In this document: in pieces, positions 36,778 through 47,600 of the stretch
How the letters are laid out: every line of letters begins with the position of its first letter
Numbering within the stretch: position 1 is the stretch's first letter
The notes under the pieces: generated by a model
Told to the model about the DNA's origin: nothing
What the model saw: only the letters and a program-made list of their open reading frames with translations
The model's database searches: none
Program-made: the position numbers and the translations under genes
Assembly (NCBI RefSeq): GCF_900241005.1
Contig: NZ_OEST01000003.1
Span: forward strand, 310,001-374,000
Direction of reading: 5' to 3'
Length of the DNA: 64,000 nucleotides
From: Bacteroides cutis
Lineage (GTDB): Bacteria; Bacteroidota; Bacteroidia; Bacteroidales; Bacteroidaceae

Positions 36778-37353
36778 CTATTTTTTTCTTAACCCGGCTC
36801 GTATACGGCTTAGTGATTGCGGAGTGATGTACAAATAAGATGCCAGATACTTTAACGGTACGTCCTGCAATAATTCGGGGTTTTCTTCCATCAGCGTCAG
36901 ATATCGTTCTTTGGCTGTTGGTGGAGCGCCATAAGCGAGTGTCGAAATGTCTACAGACAAAATTTCACGTTCAAAAATTTGTCTGCCGATATTTGCCATC
37001 TCGATAGAACGGGAGAAAAGTGTTTCTAGTTCGGTCTTGGATATACAGTATGCAGTACTATTATTTACCGACTCGATATTGATCTGAGAAACTTCTCCAT
37101 TTACATAACCCCACGAGGAGAACCCTGCTTCTCCCGGGCCGACAAACCAAAGGGAATTTTCTGTACCTTCCGCCAGATAGTATCCACGCCATATGCCTTT
37201 CTTTATAAGGTAAAAGTTAGAATTTCGCGTTCCCGTTTCAACAATAAGTTCCCCTTTGGAAAAATTTACTTCTTTCATGTGAAACAGAAGTTCGAACAGG
37301 CTTTTTTCAGGTAACTTATACTTCTTGCAGAATTTCTTTATCATGGTTTCCAT
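36778..37353 (-). CDS. Crp/Fnr-family transcriptional regulator
   Basis: A 191-residue regulator: N-terminal cyclic-nucleotide-binding fold (about 20-130, ...FSKGELIVETGTRNSNFYLIKKG) and a C-terminal winged helix with helix-turn-helix LKYLASYLYITPQSLSRIR at about 167-185. The cNMP pocket residues of cAMP-binding Crp are not all apparent, so the ligand may differ; no Fe-S cysteine cluster is seen. The start overlaps the 3' end of the MATE gene by up to 38 bp; Met at residue 4 would shorten it. Cotranscribed with the MATE efflux gene. Confidence 0.8.
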   Translation of the reverse strand: METMIKKFCKKYKLPEKSLFELLFHMKEVNFSKGELIVETGTRNSNFYLIKKGIWRGYYLAEGTENSLWFVGPGEAGFSSWGYVNGEVSQINIESVNNSTAYCISKTELETLFSRSIEMANIGRQIFEREILSVDISTLAYGAPPTAKERYLTLMEENPELLQDVPLKYLASYLYITPQSLSRIRAGLRKK

Positions 37354-38731
37354 GCGACAAAGATAGCGAATTTTCCTTCTTTTTCTTTTTGCTATATATA
37401 TAAATGATCAGTATAAAGAAGGTAGTCAGTAATTCTGCCAGCGGTGTAGCCAGCCAAATACCCGTATTACCTATCAAAAGAGGCAGGCCGTAGAAACAGG
37501 CGGTCAGCAAGATGAAACCGCGCAATAGGGTAATCACGGTAGCATACTTTGCACGTTCCACACTTTGGAAATATCCGATGGAAACGATATTGGCGGCAAA
37601 AAACACGAACCCCGTAGCGTATAGCGGCAATCCTTCTACGGCAATGTCGTATGCTGGATAGCTGCGGTCAATGAACATAGCTACAATGTCGCTACTGCAG
37701 AATATTGTAACCAGTGCAAAACAAGTACCGCAAATGATGGCGGTTTTCAAGGCAAGCAAATACGTGTGACGTACCCGTTGTGTCCGTTGTAGGCCGTAGT
37801 TATAACTGATAATGGGTTGTGCCGATTGGGCAATAGCGTTGTAAACCATGAATATAATAGGAAAAAAATAGCAGGCAATGCTGAATGCGGCCACCCCTTC
37901 CTCTTTCAGATAGTGGATGAATACCTGGTTACCTACGAACATCATGCAGGCAATGGCTATCTCGCACAAGAAAGCCGAAGAACCCAAACGGCACATATAA
38001 CCAATATTACGTCCAATCAGTTTCATGCTGTTATGGCTGAGCTTTACAGGATAGAAACGAAGTGTGCACTGGGGACGTATCAGATAGAATACTATCATCA
38101 AGGCACCTACTGTGGTACCTATGGCACTTGCCAACGCAGCTCCGAGCATTCCCCAGTCAAAGGGGAAAATGAACAGATAATCCAGTATGATGTTCAGGAT
38201 GGCAGCTACCACATTACACATCATTGCATAATTGGGTGAACCGTCGAGTCTCAAAAAGAACATTCCCGAATTGAGCAGTGCCGTGAACAGTGAGAAAGGG
38301 ACAAACCAAAGCATATACTCTACTGCCAGAGGAGTAAGCCGTTCCGAACCGCCTAGTAGCTGTACTACTTGCGGGGCAAAAATACAGAAGATAGTGGAAG
38401 TACACATCAGCAGCAAGGAAGATATAACAACCGATTGTGTGATATTGATACGTGCCACCTTAACCTTGCCATGCGACAAATGGATAGATGCCACTACGGA
38501 TGCACCTACGCCGAACATCAATCCGACACCCGTGGAGAACAGCCATAACGGTGCCACGATATTGACAGCTGCCAAGGCATCACTCCCGATACCTTTACCG
38601 ACAAATATACCGTCCGTAATGACGAACAATGCTGAAAAAATCATTCCCAAAACAGTAGGGAGCAATAACTTGCGGAATAATGTTGCAATGTCCGTGTTCT
38701 TGAAGTCGATACTGTCTCTCATCTTTTCCAT
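37316..38731 (-). CDS. MATE-family multidrug/toxin extrusion transporter
   Basis: A 471-residue inner-membrane exporter with 12 predicted helices in two MATE halves (from ATLFRKLLLPTVLGMIFSALF to the end near 460). It couples efflux of cationic compounds to Na+ or H+. The start is set at 38731 (MEKMRDS); an in-frame upstream ATG would add 28 polar residues unlike the family. The C-terminus is Lys-rich and overlaps the Crp-like gene, suggesting cotranscription and possibly local control by that regulator. Confidence 0.9.
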   Translation of the reverse strand: MEKMRDSIDFKNTDIATLFRKLLLPTVLGMIFSALFVITDGIFVGKGIGSDALAAVNIVAPLWLFSTGVGLMFGVGASVVASIHLSHGKVKVARINITQSVVISSLLLMCTSTIFCIFAPQVVQLLGGSERLTPLAVEYMLWFVPFSLFTALLNSGMFFLRLDGSPNYAMMCNVVAAILNIILDYLFIFPFDWGMLGAALASAIGTTVGALMIVFYLIRPQCTLRFYPVKLSHNSMKLIGRNIGYMCRLGSSAFLCEIAIACMMFVGNQVFIHYLKEEGVAAFSIACYFFPIIFMVYNAIAQSAQPIISYNYGLQRTQRVRHTYLLALKTAIICGTCFALVTIFCSSDIVAMFIDRSYPAYDIAVEGLPLYATGFVFFAANIVSIGYFQSVERAKYATVITLLRGFILLTACFYGLPLLIGNTGIWLATPLAELLTTFFILIIYIYSKKKKKENSLSLSHGNHDKEILQEV

Positions 38732-38845
38732 AATTCTTGTTTTATTAATATGTGAAAACCAATCATTTCCGTTATAAGGGGTAAGGCTAGTTCCTTGCAT
38801 ACATTTATTACCCATGTATTGTTCTCTCTTTTACTAATCGGTCGG

Positions 38846-38853
38846 CAAAAGTA
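38846..38853 (-). promoter_or_regulatory. -7 promoter element of the MATE gene
   Basis: TACTTTTG on the minus strand, 115 bp before the MATE start at 38731; no -33 TTTG at the standard distance. Confidence 0.45.
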
Positions 38854-38973
38854 GAGCTTTTGTGTGGAATGAAAATTAACAAATGGTAATTTCCGACAGA
38901 AAATGCAGCCTTCCTTCTGCCAAACTGACAGACAAACTGTCATAAACATAAATTAGAGCGTGTCCTGAACAAT

Positions 38974-38990
38974 TTGGCACGACGTTTGTC
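38974..38990 (+). promoter_or_regulatory. Sigma-54-like element upstream of dnaK
   Basis: TTGGCA-CGACG-TTTGTC, i.e. TTGGCA-N5-TTTG, as in the clpB leader. It fits the sigma-54 -24/-12 pattern apart from T for C at the -12 dinucleotide. It lies about 69 bp before the dnaK ATG. No CIRCE element is visible in this leader. Confidence 0.4.
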
Positions 38991-39058
38991 TTTTTATTGG
39001 CGTCTGCCGATGGGACAGACACCGATTTAAGAATAATAATAATAAAATAATAACGATC

Positions 39059-40978
39059 ATGGGAAAAATTATTGGTATTGACTTAGGTACAACAAACTCT
39101 TGTGTTGCCGTTTTTGAAGGTAACGAACCTGTAGTAATTGCAAACAGTGAAGGCAAACGTACTACTCCTTCCGTAGTAGCATTCGTTGACGGTGGCGAAC
39201 GTAAAGTAGGTGATCCTGCCAAACGTCAGGCTATTACAAATCCGACTCGTACAGTATCCTCTATCAAACGTCTGATGGGCGAAAACTGGGATCAGGTACA
39301 GAAAGAAGTAACCCGCATGCCCTACAAAGTAGTGAAAGGCGATAATAATACTCCACGTGTAGATATCGACGGACGTCTTTATACTCCGCAAGAGCTCTCT
39401 GCAATGATTTTGCAGAAAATGAAAAAAACTGCCGAAGATTATCTGGGACATGAAGTGACAGAAGCTGTTATTACTGTTCCTGCTTATTTCTCTGACTCTC
39501 AACGTCAGGCTACTAAAGAAGCCGGTCAGATTGCAGGTCTGGAAGTAAAACGTATCGTGAACGAACCAACTGCCGCCGCTTTGGCTTATGGTATCGATAA
39601 AGCACACAAGGATATGAAGGTTGCTGTCTTCGACCTTGGTGGTGGTACATTCGATATTTCTATTCTCGAATTCGGTGGTGGTGTATTCGAGGTTTTGTCA
39701 ACTAATGGTGACACTCACTTGGGCGGTGACGACTTCGATCAGGTAATTATTGACTGGTTGGTTCAGGAATTCAAGAATGACGAAGGTGCAGACTTGACCC
39801 AAGATCCGATGGCTATGCAACGTCTGAAGGAAGCTGCAGAAAAGGCTAAGATTGAGTTGTCTTCTTCTACCAGTACAGAAATCAACTTACCGTACATCAT
39901 GCCGGTAGGGGGTGTGCCCAAGCACTTGGTTAAGACATTGACTCGTGCTAAGTTCGAAGCTTTGTCTCACAACTTAATCCAGGCTTGTCTTGAACCTTGC
40001 AAGAAAGCTATGAGTGATGCGGGACTGACTAATGCTGATATTGATGAAGTAATTCTTGTTGGTGGTTCTTCCCGTATTCCGGCTGTACAGAAATTGGTTG
40101 AAGAGCTCTTCGGAAAAGTTCCTTCCAAGGGTGTAAATCCTGATGAAGTGGTAGCTGTAGGTGCTGCCGTACAGGGTGCTGTTTTGACGGATGAAATCAA
40201 GGGTGTTGTTTTGTTGGACGTTACTCCGTTGTCAATGGGTATTGAAACAATGGGTGGTGTAATGACTAAGTTGATTGAAGCTAACACAACCATTCCGTGC
40301 AAGAAGAGTGAAACATTCTCTACAGCTGCCGATAACCAGACGGAAGTTACCATCCACGTACTGCAAGGTGAACGTCCTATGGCTGCCCAGAATAAGTCAA
40401 TCGGTCAGTTCAACCTGACAGGTATCGCTCCGGCACGTCGTGGTGTTCCTCAGATTGAGGTAACATTCGATATCGATGCCAACGGTATCTTGAAAGTATC
40501 TGCCAAGGATAAAGCTACCGGTAAGGAACAAGCAATCCGTATCGAAGCTTCCAGTGGCTTGAGCAAGGAAGAAATTGAAAAGATGAAAGCAGAAGCAGAA
40601 GCTAATGCTGAAGCAGATAAGAAAGAACGTGAAAAGATTGATAAGTTGAATCAGGCAGACTCAATGATCTTCACTACTGAAAATCAATTGAAGGATTTAG
40701 GTGATAAGTTGCCTGCTGATAAGAAAGCCCCGATTGAGGCTGCTTTGCAGAAGTTGAAAGATGCCCACAAGGCACAGGATTTGACTGCTATCGATTCTTC
40801 TATGGCAGAATTGAATACGGCTTTCCAAGCTGCAAGTGCTGAAATGTATGCTCAGAGTGGTGCTCAGGGTGGTGCACAAGCCGGTCCTGATATGAATGCC
40901 GGACAACAAGGTGGTGCTCAGGATAACAGCAAGCATGGTGATAATGTACAGGATGCTGACTTTGAGGAGGTGAAGTAA
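39059..40978 (+). CDS. dnaK: Chaperone DnaK (Hsp70)
   Basis: ATP-driven chaperone that binds exposed hydrophobic segments and works with DnaJ/GrpE and ClpB. The 639-residue protein has the nucleotide-binding domain ([17 protein letters not shown] at 4-20, [10 protein letters not shown] near 190, [10 protein letters not shown] near 340), the substrate-binding domain (from about 385) and the lid ending in a Gly/Gln-rich tail with EEVK at the C-terminus. Neither grpE nor dnaJ is adjacent, typical of Bacteroides. A sigma-54-like element lies upstream and a strong terminator follows. Confidence 0.99.
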   Translation: MGKIIGIDLGTTNSCVAVFEGNEPVVIANSEGKRTTPSVVAFVDGGERKVGDPAKRQAITNPTRTVSSIKRLMGENWDQVQKEVTRMPYKVVKGDNNTPRVDIDGRLYTPQELSAMILQKMKKTAEDYLGHEVTEAVITVPAYFSDSQRQATKEAGQIAGLEVKRIVNEPTAAALAYGIDKAHKDMKVAVFDLGGGTFDISILEFGGGVFEVLSTNGDTHLGGDDFDQVIIDWLVQEFKNDEGADLTQDPMAMQRLKEAAEKAKIELSSSTSTEINLPYIMPVGGVPKHLVKTLTRAKFEALSHNLIQACLEPCKKAMSDAGLTNADIDEVILVGGSSRIPAVQKLVEELFGKVPSKGVNPDEVVAVGAAVQGAVLTDEIKGVVLLDVTPLSMGIETMGGVMTKLIEANTTIPCKKSETFSTAADNQTEVTIHVLQGERPMAAQNKSIGQFNLTGIAPARRGVPQIEVTFDIDANGILKVSAKDKATGKEQAIRIEASSGLSKEEIEKMKAEAEANAEADKKEREKIDKLNQADSMIFTTENQLKDLGDKLPADKKAPIEAALQKLKDAHKAQDLTAIDSSMAELNTAFQAASAEMYAQSGAQGGAQAGPDMNAGQQGGAQDNSKHGDNVQDADFEEVK

Positions 40979-41010
40979 TATTTATAAAGAAATAAGTAGT
41001 ATATAAAATA

Positions 41011-41045
41011 AAAAGCGGTAAATCATCGATTTACCGCTTTTTATT
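41011..41045 (+). terminator. Terminator of dnaK
   Basis: A perfect 13-bp stem (41011-41023 with 41029-41041, arm AAAAGCGGTAAAT) with a 5-nt loop followed by TTTT. Strong rho-independent terminator. Confidence 0.92.
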
Positions 41046-41335
41046 TTGTGTTTTTCCTCTGTTTATTATGTTATATTTATATATGTTTGCATTATATTTG
41101 TCACGCGCTTTAGTATGTGAAAATATGATTTTTAATTAACATCTTCATATATATATATATATATTGAATTCTAATACTCACTTTGTTGTCTTTCTGGGTA
41201 ATATTGAATAATCTATCTCTGCACGAATTGTATCTTTACTTGCGTTTTTTACAATAAATATGATTGACTGGTAGATGCTTGTCCGGTTTTATTATTCATC
41301 CCTTAATTCCAAAGGGGTACAATAATAAGTAGCGA
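41046..41335. other. AT-rich boundary between dnaK and the defence operon
   Basis: About 290 bp with no gene. It contains a short (AT)n microsatellite (about 41150-41165), AT-rich runs and an imperfect CCCTTA...AAAGGG repeat near 41300-41318. No tRNA, integrase or att-like direct repeat is evident on this side of the defence operon. Confidence 0.6.
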
Positions 41336-41378
41336 AAATAAAGTAAGAGTCACAGATTTCATGGCTCTTACTTTATTT
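41336..41378 (-). terminator. Terminator of the defence operon
   Basis: A perfect 14-bp stem (41336-41349 with 41365-41378, arm AAATAAAGTAAGAG) and a 15-nt loop, four bases past the DUF499 stop; read leftward it ends TTATTTTCG. Placed to end the XRE-helicase-methylase-ATPase transcript. Confidence 0.8.
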
Positions 41379-41381
41379 ATT

Positions 41382-44300
41382 CTATTCTTCTTCCAGATTG
41401 AGCCCTAATTGCATTGCCGATTCCTTTACTACTTTGTAAATTTGTGCCGATTCATCTAATGGATTTAAACTTGTGGTTTTAGCCTTAAAAGAGATTTCTA
41501 TTTCCAAACCATTATTTTTGAGAGGAACAACAAAGCTGGAGAATAAATCGGTCCAACGCTCAACTGGTACTTTTCCAGAGACTTTAATGGATTTAAATTT
41601 CCGTAACTCGTCTACAGGTTGGGAGGGGGGGGTATGCTCCGATTTTTCTCCTGTGGGTGAATTCCAAGCACTTGACTGTTCATCGGTAGAACTTTCTTCA
41701 GATTTTGGTTGATTATTAATAGATTTATCCACTAACCAATATTGCGGATCGGTAACATCTAAGAATGGAACAGATTCATGATGATAAATGCGATTGTAGT
41801 TTCCTTGTTCACCACAAGCTACATTAAAATCACCATTCTCGCAATACTTTTGGATACTTTGACTGACAGTTTCCACTCCACAAATCATGGGTTTGTCATC
41901 AAATCGTAAAAAGGATTCATATAAGTCGTTAACTTGTATGGGTTGCTCTTTTGTAGGGTATAAGCCACTGCTGCGTAAAGTTCCGAGGCCAATTGACTTT
42001 TCAAGCAGCCATTCTTCTTCTTTTATATTGTTAAAAAGATTGCTACTTAGTTGCGTGTTAAAATCTTGTGCAAAATCTTTAATCTCGATTTTCTCTAGCC
42101 CCTCGCTTACAGAGTATTTACATACAATATTATAAGCGGAAATAAGTAAAGCATTTGCTTGCTTATCGTACTCGGCTTTACGCTCCAAAATATCTTTCTT
42201 CTGTTCTGGTTCTATCTGTCCACTATATTCAGCTTGTATTTTCGTACAAGCCAAATACTCGAGTAGCTTACTATGTAGCATACCTAAACCTATTTCAGAG
42301 CATGCCAAATATAATATAGTATTTCTGTATATTCGACTACTATTACCTTTATTTTGGGCTATTTGCTCAACTTGCTTTTTGGTTTTGGTATTTATACTTC
42401 CGGGTTGTGTTGCATATTCAGGGCCGAGTATCACCAATGTAAGGCTTTTTTGTTCAGGAATGTCATTGGCTGGATTAACCAGTACCTTGATTTTTGATAC
42501 ATTACGGGTTTGTACATTTAGTCGATTAATAATTTCCCCCGAAATATCCGCTTGGCTTATTTCAGCTTTAGCCTGATTTACCAAAATATTGATATTAGGT
42601 TTGGATTGAAACCAATAACTGCGTGAACCAACATTAGTGGAATAGAGATAATGAGCTACTTGTTCCAATTTGTTTAATGCACTATTTATTTCACTATGAT
42701 TGAATGCACTAGGTTTCAAAATACATAGTTTTAGTTCTTCAATAGTCAATCCTTTGTTTTGCAAGTTGCCCAATGAAGCCATTAATATGGTAGTGGCTAT
42801 ACCTTGGGTCAAGTTATATTTACCGATATTGTTGTTAGGATCTTCGTTATCTATTTTATAAGCATTGCTTGAGGTACCTATAACATCGGCATGAATCACT
42901 GTTTCCCACTGACTTCCCATCAGGCTGGTTATAGTACCTGTCAATGTTGGCAGATTACTAAGGTTGACATCCGAGGTATGGATTAATGCTTGGGTACCGG
43001 TTAATGATCCCCGTCGTGTCCATAAATCCTTCACGATGGATGCTAATAATCGTAATACTCCACGAGTACGCTGGAAACGAGAATCCTGTCCCCATTTTAA
43101 ACGAAACATATCAATCAATTCCGGATGGAAGGGATAAGATTTGCGCATCTTGTTAATATATTCCATGCGGTCGGCTTGATTGGGTAAATCGGAACGCCGA
43201 TTATGATATGTATTCTTGTAACGGTTTAAAACAAGCTCTATCACTTGTGGATTCCCAATGTTGTCGAATAAACGACGGCGAACGACTTCAAATATTTCTT
43301 CATCTTCGACGGGTTTAATACTTGTTCCAACCCGGACAATACGGTTTTCTAAAGCAGTGAGTATCTGTTGCCCTATGGCTGATGAAGCAACTTCTGCTGC
43401 ACTGCCGGGTAATGTGGCTATTAATACGCAGCGAGGTACGGAAGATACTATTTCAGTCAGTGTTTGCATAAAACCAATAGTCTGGTCAGATAGACTTCCT
43501 TTTCCTATCATGACTGCCGATGCTTTATTACAATAGTCCGCTAACTCATCAATTAGTATAAGAGCAGGAGCTGACTTTTCCAGGATAGGTCGGAATAAGT
43601 TGGCTGCCGGTGAAATTCGTTCTATGTCATTCTTTTTAATTAAGTTGTATCCTTCTAAACCTCCTAATTGATAAGCCAACTCTCCCCATAAAGTATAAAT
43701 AGTGATTCCATTATCGGTGGTTCTGCCTTGTGATACATCAGTGGTGTTATTGGTAAACACTGCTACTTGCGCATTCTCAAACTGAGGAGCTACTTTACTA
43801 TCTAAAATATGCTGAGTATAAGTTGAAGAGAGTAGAGATTTTCCAGCTTTTGTAATGTGGTATAAAGAGATCAACGTATGCGTTTTACCACCTCCGAATC
43901 CAGTCTGCAGGGAGATTACTCGGTTATCGGTTTCTTCACCATTCAACGCCCGAACAACCCGGTTGGCTATGTCACGCAATCCGGCTGTGATATAGGTCTT
44001 TTCAAAGAACATAGTCGGATTGCTATACACCTCTTGTCCGATGCCCATAGCCACTTCGCTAAGGTTTGCTGCAAAAACAGACTCATCCAGTGAGCCGTTG
44101 CGGATGTCATAATGAGGATATACATTCGTATACCAGGCCGGTAGAGGGGAGTTTTCAGAGAAAGAAACTGTAGAAGAAGTCTCTGTGATGATAGCTGTTT
44201 CTATTTGAATCGTTGGTTCATTACCTCTATTTTTTATTGTATCTATTTCTTTCACTAAATCAGGCATCTGAAGTAATTTGGCTACTAATTTCATTGTGCC

Positions 44301-44678
44301 AAAAGCTCTGTCTATCTCGTCTTCATCCAATGGCTGATAGTGGTTGCATTTATTACGTACTTCCTGTATCTCTTGCAGATAGCTGATAAGTTTATTTGCC
44401 TCCTTGCTACTTCCCAATTCATCGGTTAGCTCTTGTTTAAAGGCAATGGCAAAGCTTGAGAGATTGCTATAATCTACCAGTTGCTTACGGTCACTATCTG
44501 CGGATAGTGACTGAACAGCTTTATTCCAGGTATTTTGTTTGTCCGGTTTAAGACGTGCAAAGAGTACGCCTTCCCAAGGCTCATTCTTAAATTTCTCCAG
44601 TAAGAAACCCACGACGAACGGACGCATAGCTTCAATAAAAATACTGAGTGCTTTGGATAAATTATCATTCATAATCAT
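41382..44678 (-). CDS. DUF499 ATPase with N-terminal Swt1-type HEPN domain (BrxC/PglY-like)
   Basis: A 1098-residue ATPase. Residues about 1-150 form a helical Swt1-type HEPN domain with the RNase-type motif R108-N-K-C-N-H113 (R-x4-H). Residues about 180-750 form the DUF499 AAA-like ATPase with Walker A GFGGGKT at 260-266 and Walker B ALILIDEL at 372-379 (D377, E378). The last 100 residues carry a beta-rich region after a Ser/Thr/Pro-rich linker with a C8 tract. DUF499 proteins are the counterpart of BrxC/PglY in phage-growth-limitation and BREX systems. Last gene of the operon, 10 bp after the methylase. Expected role: a nucleotide-driven switch, possibly with RNA cleavage as the effector. 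Confidence 0.85.
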   Translation of the reverse strand: MIMNDNLSKALSIFIEAMRPFVVGFLLEKFKNEPWEGVLFARLKPDKQNTWNKAVQSLSADSDRKQLVDYSNLSSFAIAFKQELTDELGSSKEANKLISYLQEIQEVRNKCNHYQPLDEDEIDRAFGTMKLVAKLLQMPDLVKEIDTIKNRGNEPTIQIETAIITETSSTVSFSENSPLPAWYTNVYPHYDIRNGSLDESVFAANLSEVAMGIGQEVYSNPTMFFEKTYITAGLRDIANRVVRALNGEETDNRVISLQTGFGGGKTHTLISLYHITKAGKSLLSSTYTQHILDSKVAPQFENAQVAVFTNNTTDVSQGRTTDNGITIYTLWGELAYQLGGLEGYNLIKKNDIERISPAANLFRPILEKSAPALILIDELADYCNKASAVMIGKGSLSDQTIGFMQTLTEIVSSVPRCVLIATLPGSAAEVASSAIGQQILTALENRIVRVGTSIKPVEDEEIFEVVRRRLFDNIGNPQVIELVLNRYKNTYHNRRSDLPNQADRMEYINKMRKSYPFHPELIDMFRLKWGQDSRFQRTRGVLRLLASIVKDLWTRRGSLTGTQALIHTSDVNLSNLPTLTGTITSLMGSQWETVIHADVIGTSSNAYKIDNEDPNNNIGKYNLTQGIATTILMASLGNLQNKGLTIEELKLCILKPSAFNHSEINSALNKLEQVAHYLYSTNVGSRSYWFQSKPNINILVNQAKAEISQADISGEIINRLNVQTRNVSKIKVLVNPANDIPEQKSLTLVILGPEYATQPGSINTKTKKQVEQIAQNKGNSSRIYRNTILYLACSEIGLGMLHSKLLEYLACTKIQAEYSGQIEPEQKKDILERKAEYDKQANALLISAYNIVCKYSVSEGLEKIEIKDFAQDFNTQLSSNLFNNIKEEEWLLEKSIGLGTLRSSGLYPTKEQPIQVNDLYESFLRFDDKPMICGVETVSQSIQKYCENGDFNVACGEQGNYNRIYHHESVPFLDVTDPQYWLVDKSINNQPKSEESSTDEQSSAWNSPTGEKSEHTPPSQPVDELRKFKSIKVSGKVPVERWTDLFSSFVVPLKNNGLEIEISFKAKTTSLNPLDESAQIYKVVKESAMQLGLNLEEE

Positions 44679-44688
44679 TCTGTATTTA

Positions 44689-47600
44689 TTAAAATCCTAA
44701 ATTCATTTGTGTAGCCTGACCAGTTATATCCTTCTGGCAAGACTGTATTAACTCCTCACTATTAGCAAGCAAACCATTTACTTGTGCCATATCATCTCCA
44801 TCGGGTAGTAACTCTTTCAAGGAGGCCAATACACGCCAAAAACTATTATTAGCTTCGGAACCTACCAGCTTAATAAGACGCAATAGTTTAGGACGATTTT
44901 CTTTAGACCATAGCATCATAGCTTGTTGAACTTGGTCTATCAATGGATCATTGATGTTAGTGCCTTGTATTTCGCCTGTGATTCGTTCTGTGTAGGAAGC
45001 TAAATGTTGCTTATTCCCATCTTTAATAAGCAAATGATGATGGAATATGTCGCTAACATCTATATTCATTCCGATGCGTGTGAATTTCGCAGCATCATCA
45101 AAATCTGTTTCTCCCATACCGTTCATTTGCAACCAGCCAATGTAGAATTTGGTATATTCATCGCCTTCAAAACCTCTGAGTAAGGCATTGAAGGCTGCTG
45201 TTTTTGCAAGTTCTAAAAGTTCTGTTACAGTCACTTCGCTTCCATCAGCTTTCTCTACTTTTTCATATTTGCCAAATTCACTTACTGCTTGTCCAAAGCA
45301 AGCTGTTAATAGATCGGCGCCGCGGAAACCTAACCCATAAAGTTTTTCTACCTCTTTATTAACTTTTTCTTCAATGGCTCGTTTCACTTGTTTGAAGCTG
45401 CCATAACCAGAACGTTCGGAAGGACGACAGGAAACGGTTACAGAAGATTCAAGTGCGGCACTATCTAATCCGCGGCTACGATTTGCTAGCTCTGTATCCA
45501 TAGGCCAGCTTCCTGTAATATTCATTCGGGAACTGAGAATTGAATTACACAGTGTTGTCCATGCTTCTGTGCTTTGATGAGCAAACATTATGCTAACTAT
45601 ATCTGAGGTTTGTAGCTCTATTGCATCAAAAATTGTTGTTAGTTTATTTTCAAAATGCAATTTTGCTTTGGCTTCACTGTGATGATGGTAATGCTTTAGT
45701 GCTGTGCATTCTTCTGATTTTGGAGTTTGCGGTGTCGCAAAATTTATGGGATATAAATCACTTAATGTTTGTTTAAGCCATACATAAAAAAAATCTGATA
45801 TATCCGCATAGCCAATTGCGTCGTAATAAGGGGGATCAGTCACTACTGCTGTTAAAGTTTTGGCACTGAATTGTTCTTTCTCTCCACTAGAAGCATTAGC
45901 AGCTTGGGCCGAAAATGAAATATTACTTTCTGATTCTAAGTAGCGAATAATCCATTCTAACTGATTTAATGCGCTTCCAGAACTTGAACAAAAAGGATTA
46001 GATTCAGGATAGTCAAATGTCATAGCTATAGCTTGCCTATTAAATGGATGTTCTAGTTTTTCTCCACTTGTATGCCATCTTCCTAAAGCGGTATTAGCTA
46101 ATGCAATTCTGTCTATCCATATCGCTAAATAAGTATAAAGAGCTTGAAAATACAGACCTTCCTTAATATTGTCTTTTAAAAGACTAAAATTATTTACGAA
46201 GCTCTGAAGCATATAAAGTTGACGATTGGAAAATAAGTCTCCCCAAAGAGAAAACCCCCATGTACAAGATGGAAAGGCCTGTGTATATTTTGTTGGCATA
46301 CTCTCAGTAGGTCTTTTTGCTTTAATATCAAGATATATGGTATCTTTAGTAATAGGAGACTTATACAGTTTTCCATCTTTGGATTCCGTAATTATAGCCA
46401 ATAATCTTTCTCCCGTTTGCTTGTTTTTAAACTGTTGTTTCAACTGGTTTGCTGTTGTTACACTCCCACAGCAGGGACAAGTCAAATTACCTCTATGATT
46501 CCACACTTCTTTGATGGAACATTCTCCTTCTTTAATCTCAAATCGTATATCAGTTTCATGAATTATTGGATTGAGATATATTTGTTTAGACTTCGTATTC
46601 GCCAAATAGAATTGCTTTAATAAAGGAACTTCCGCTTTACAGCTTGGATTAGAGCAAGTAGCAGTTCTTGCCCAATAGTAGGCGATTGGTTTGTTCCCAT
46701 TTTCATCAGCAGGATATAAATACCCTACTTCTTTCTCTGTCATAGCCAACAATTGTTTGGCATAGTATTCCACATCAAAAGAAAGTCTGTTGGGAATATT
46801 TATAATGCCGTTACTAATAGAAATTCCCTTGGCAATGAGCATATCTATACCCTCTTTCCCATAAATACGACGAAACTCCTCTTCTGTATATCTTATGGGC
46901 TTACCATATTTCTGAGGAAACTCTACACTTCCTTTTTCAATGATATGGGCAACCGGATTAATATCATTGCCATAGCTGCGACATCCCAAACGTGCTGCCT
47001 CTAAAGGTATAGCACCTCCACCCGCAAATGGATCAAACACACTTGGCATCTGTTTTTGAAAACAATCAATTGCAGTTTGTAGCGCAGCCTCCTTTTCTTT
47101 TATGATATCAGTTACCAAATGACGGTCTATACAACTATAGAGATTGTTTTCAGCTTCTTCAATAGCTTGATAGGCAACATCAAATGATTGACTTAATGAA
47201 ATGAAAGAAGCATCAGGATTCTGTCCTGCATTGTATGCAACCCAAATTAACTTTCTTGCTTTTGTCAAAACAGCCTTATCGTTCTTACTTTCCCATTTTA
47301 TCAGGCAACCTTCACTTAATTGCTCTTTCGAAGCTGTATTTTTGCCTTTCAACATATTAGCCTGACAGACTGGAGAAAACTTTCCTATAAACATTAGCAA
47401 ACGATTGCGCAGATTGTCCGGCATTGGATCATATATCGCTGTATATGGAATATCCGGATAAGGTGCATAAAGTGGATCGTTTCCTAACAACTCCTGTATA
47501 GCATCTTTGAAAGCCTGCGGACATTGTTCATCCAATGGGTCTGGTACCAGACTGGCAAAGATTACAGCTCTGCACACAGGGAGTGGACGGCGTGCCCACC

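Noticed and set aside
38880..38883. TTTG as the -33 box for the MATE gene
   Set aside because: The distance to the -7 box at 38846-38853 is 26 bp, outside the usual 18-21 bp.
41150..41165. (AT)n microsatellite as a regulatory element
   Set aside because: A short AT run in an AT-rich gap; nothing around it suggests a promoter of a nearby gene.
41625..41632. C8/G8 tract in the DUF499 gene, possible phase-variation switch
   Set aside because: An equal-length C8 tract occurs in the conserved VAPPFR codons of recA (33171-33178), and a C7 tract occurs in the HAD gene. In this genome such runs arise from adjacent proline codons, so length alone does not support phase variation.
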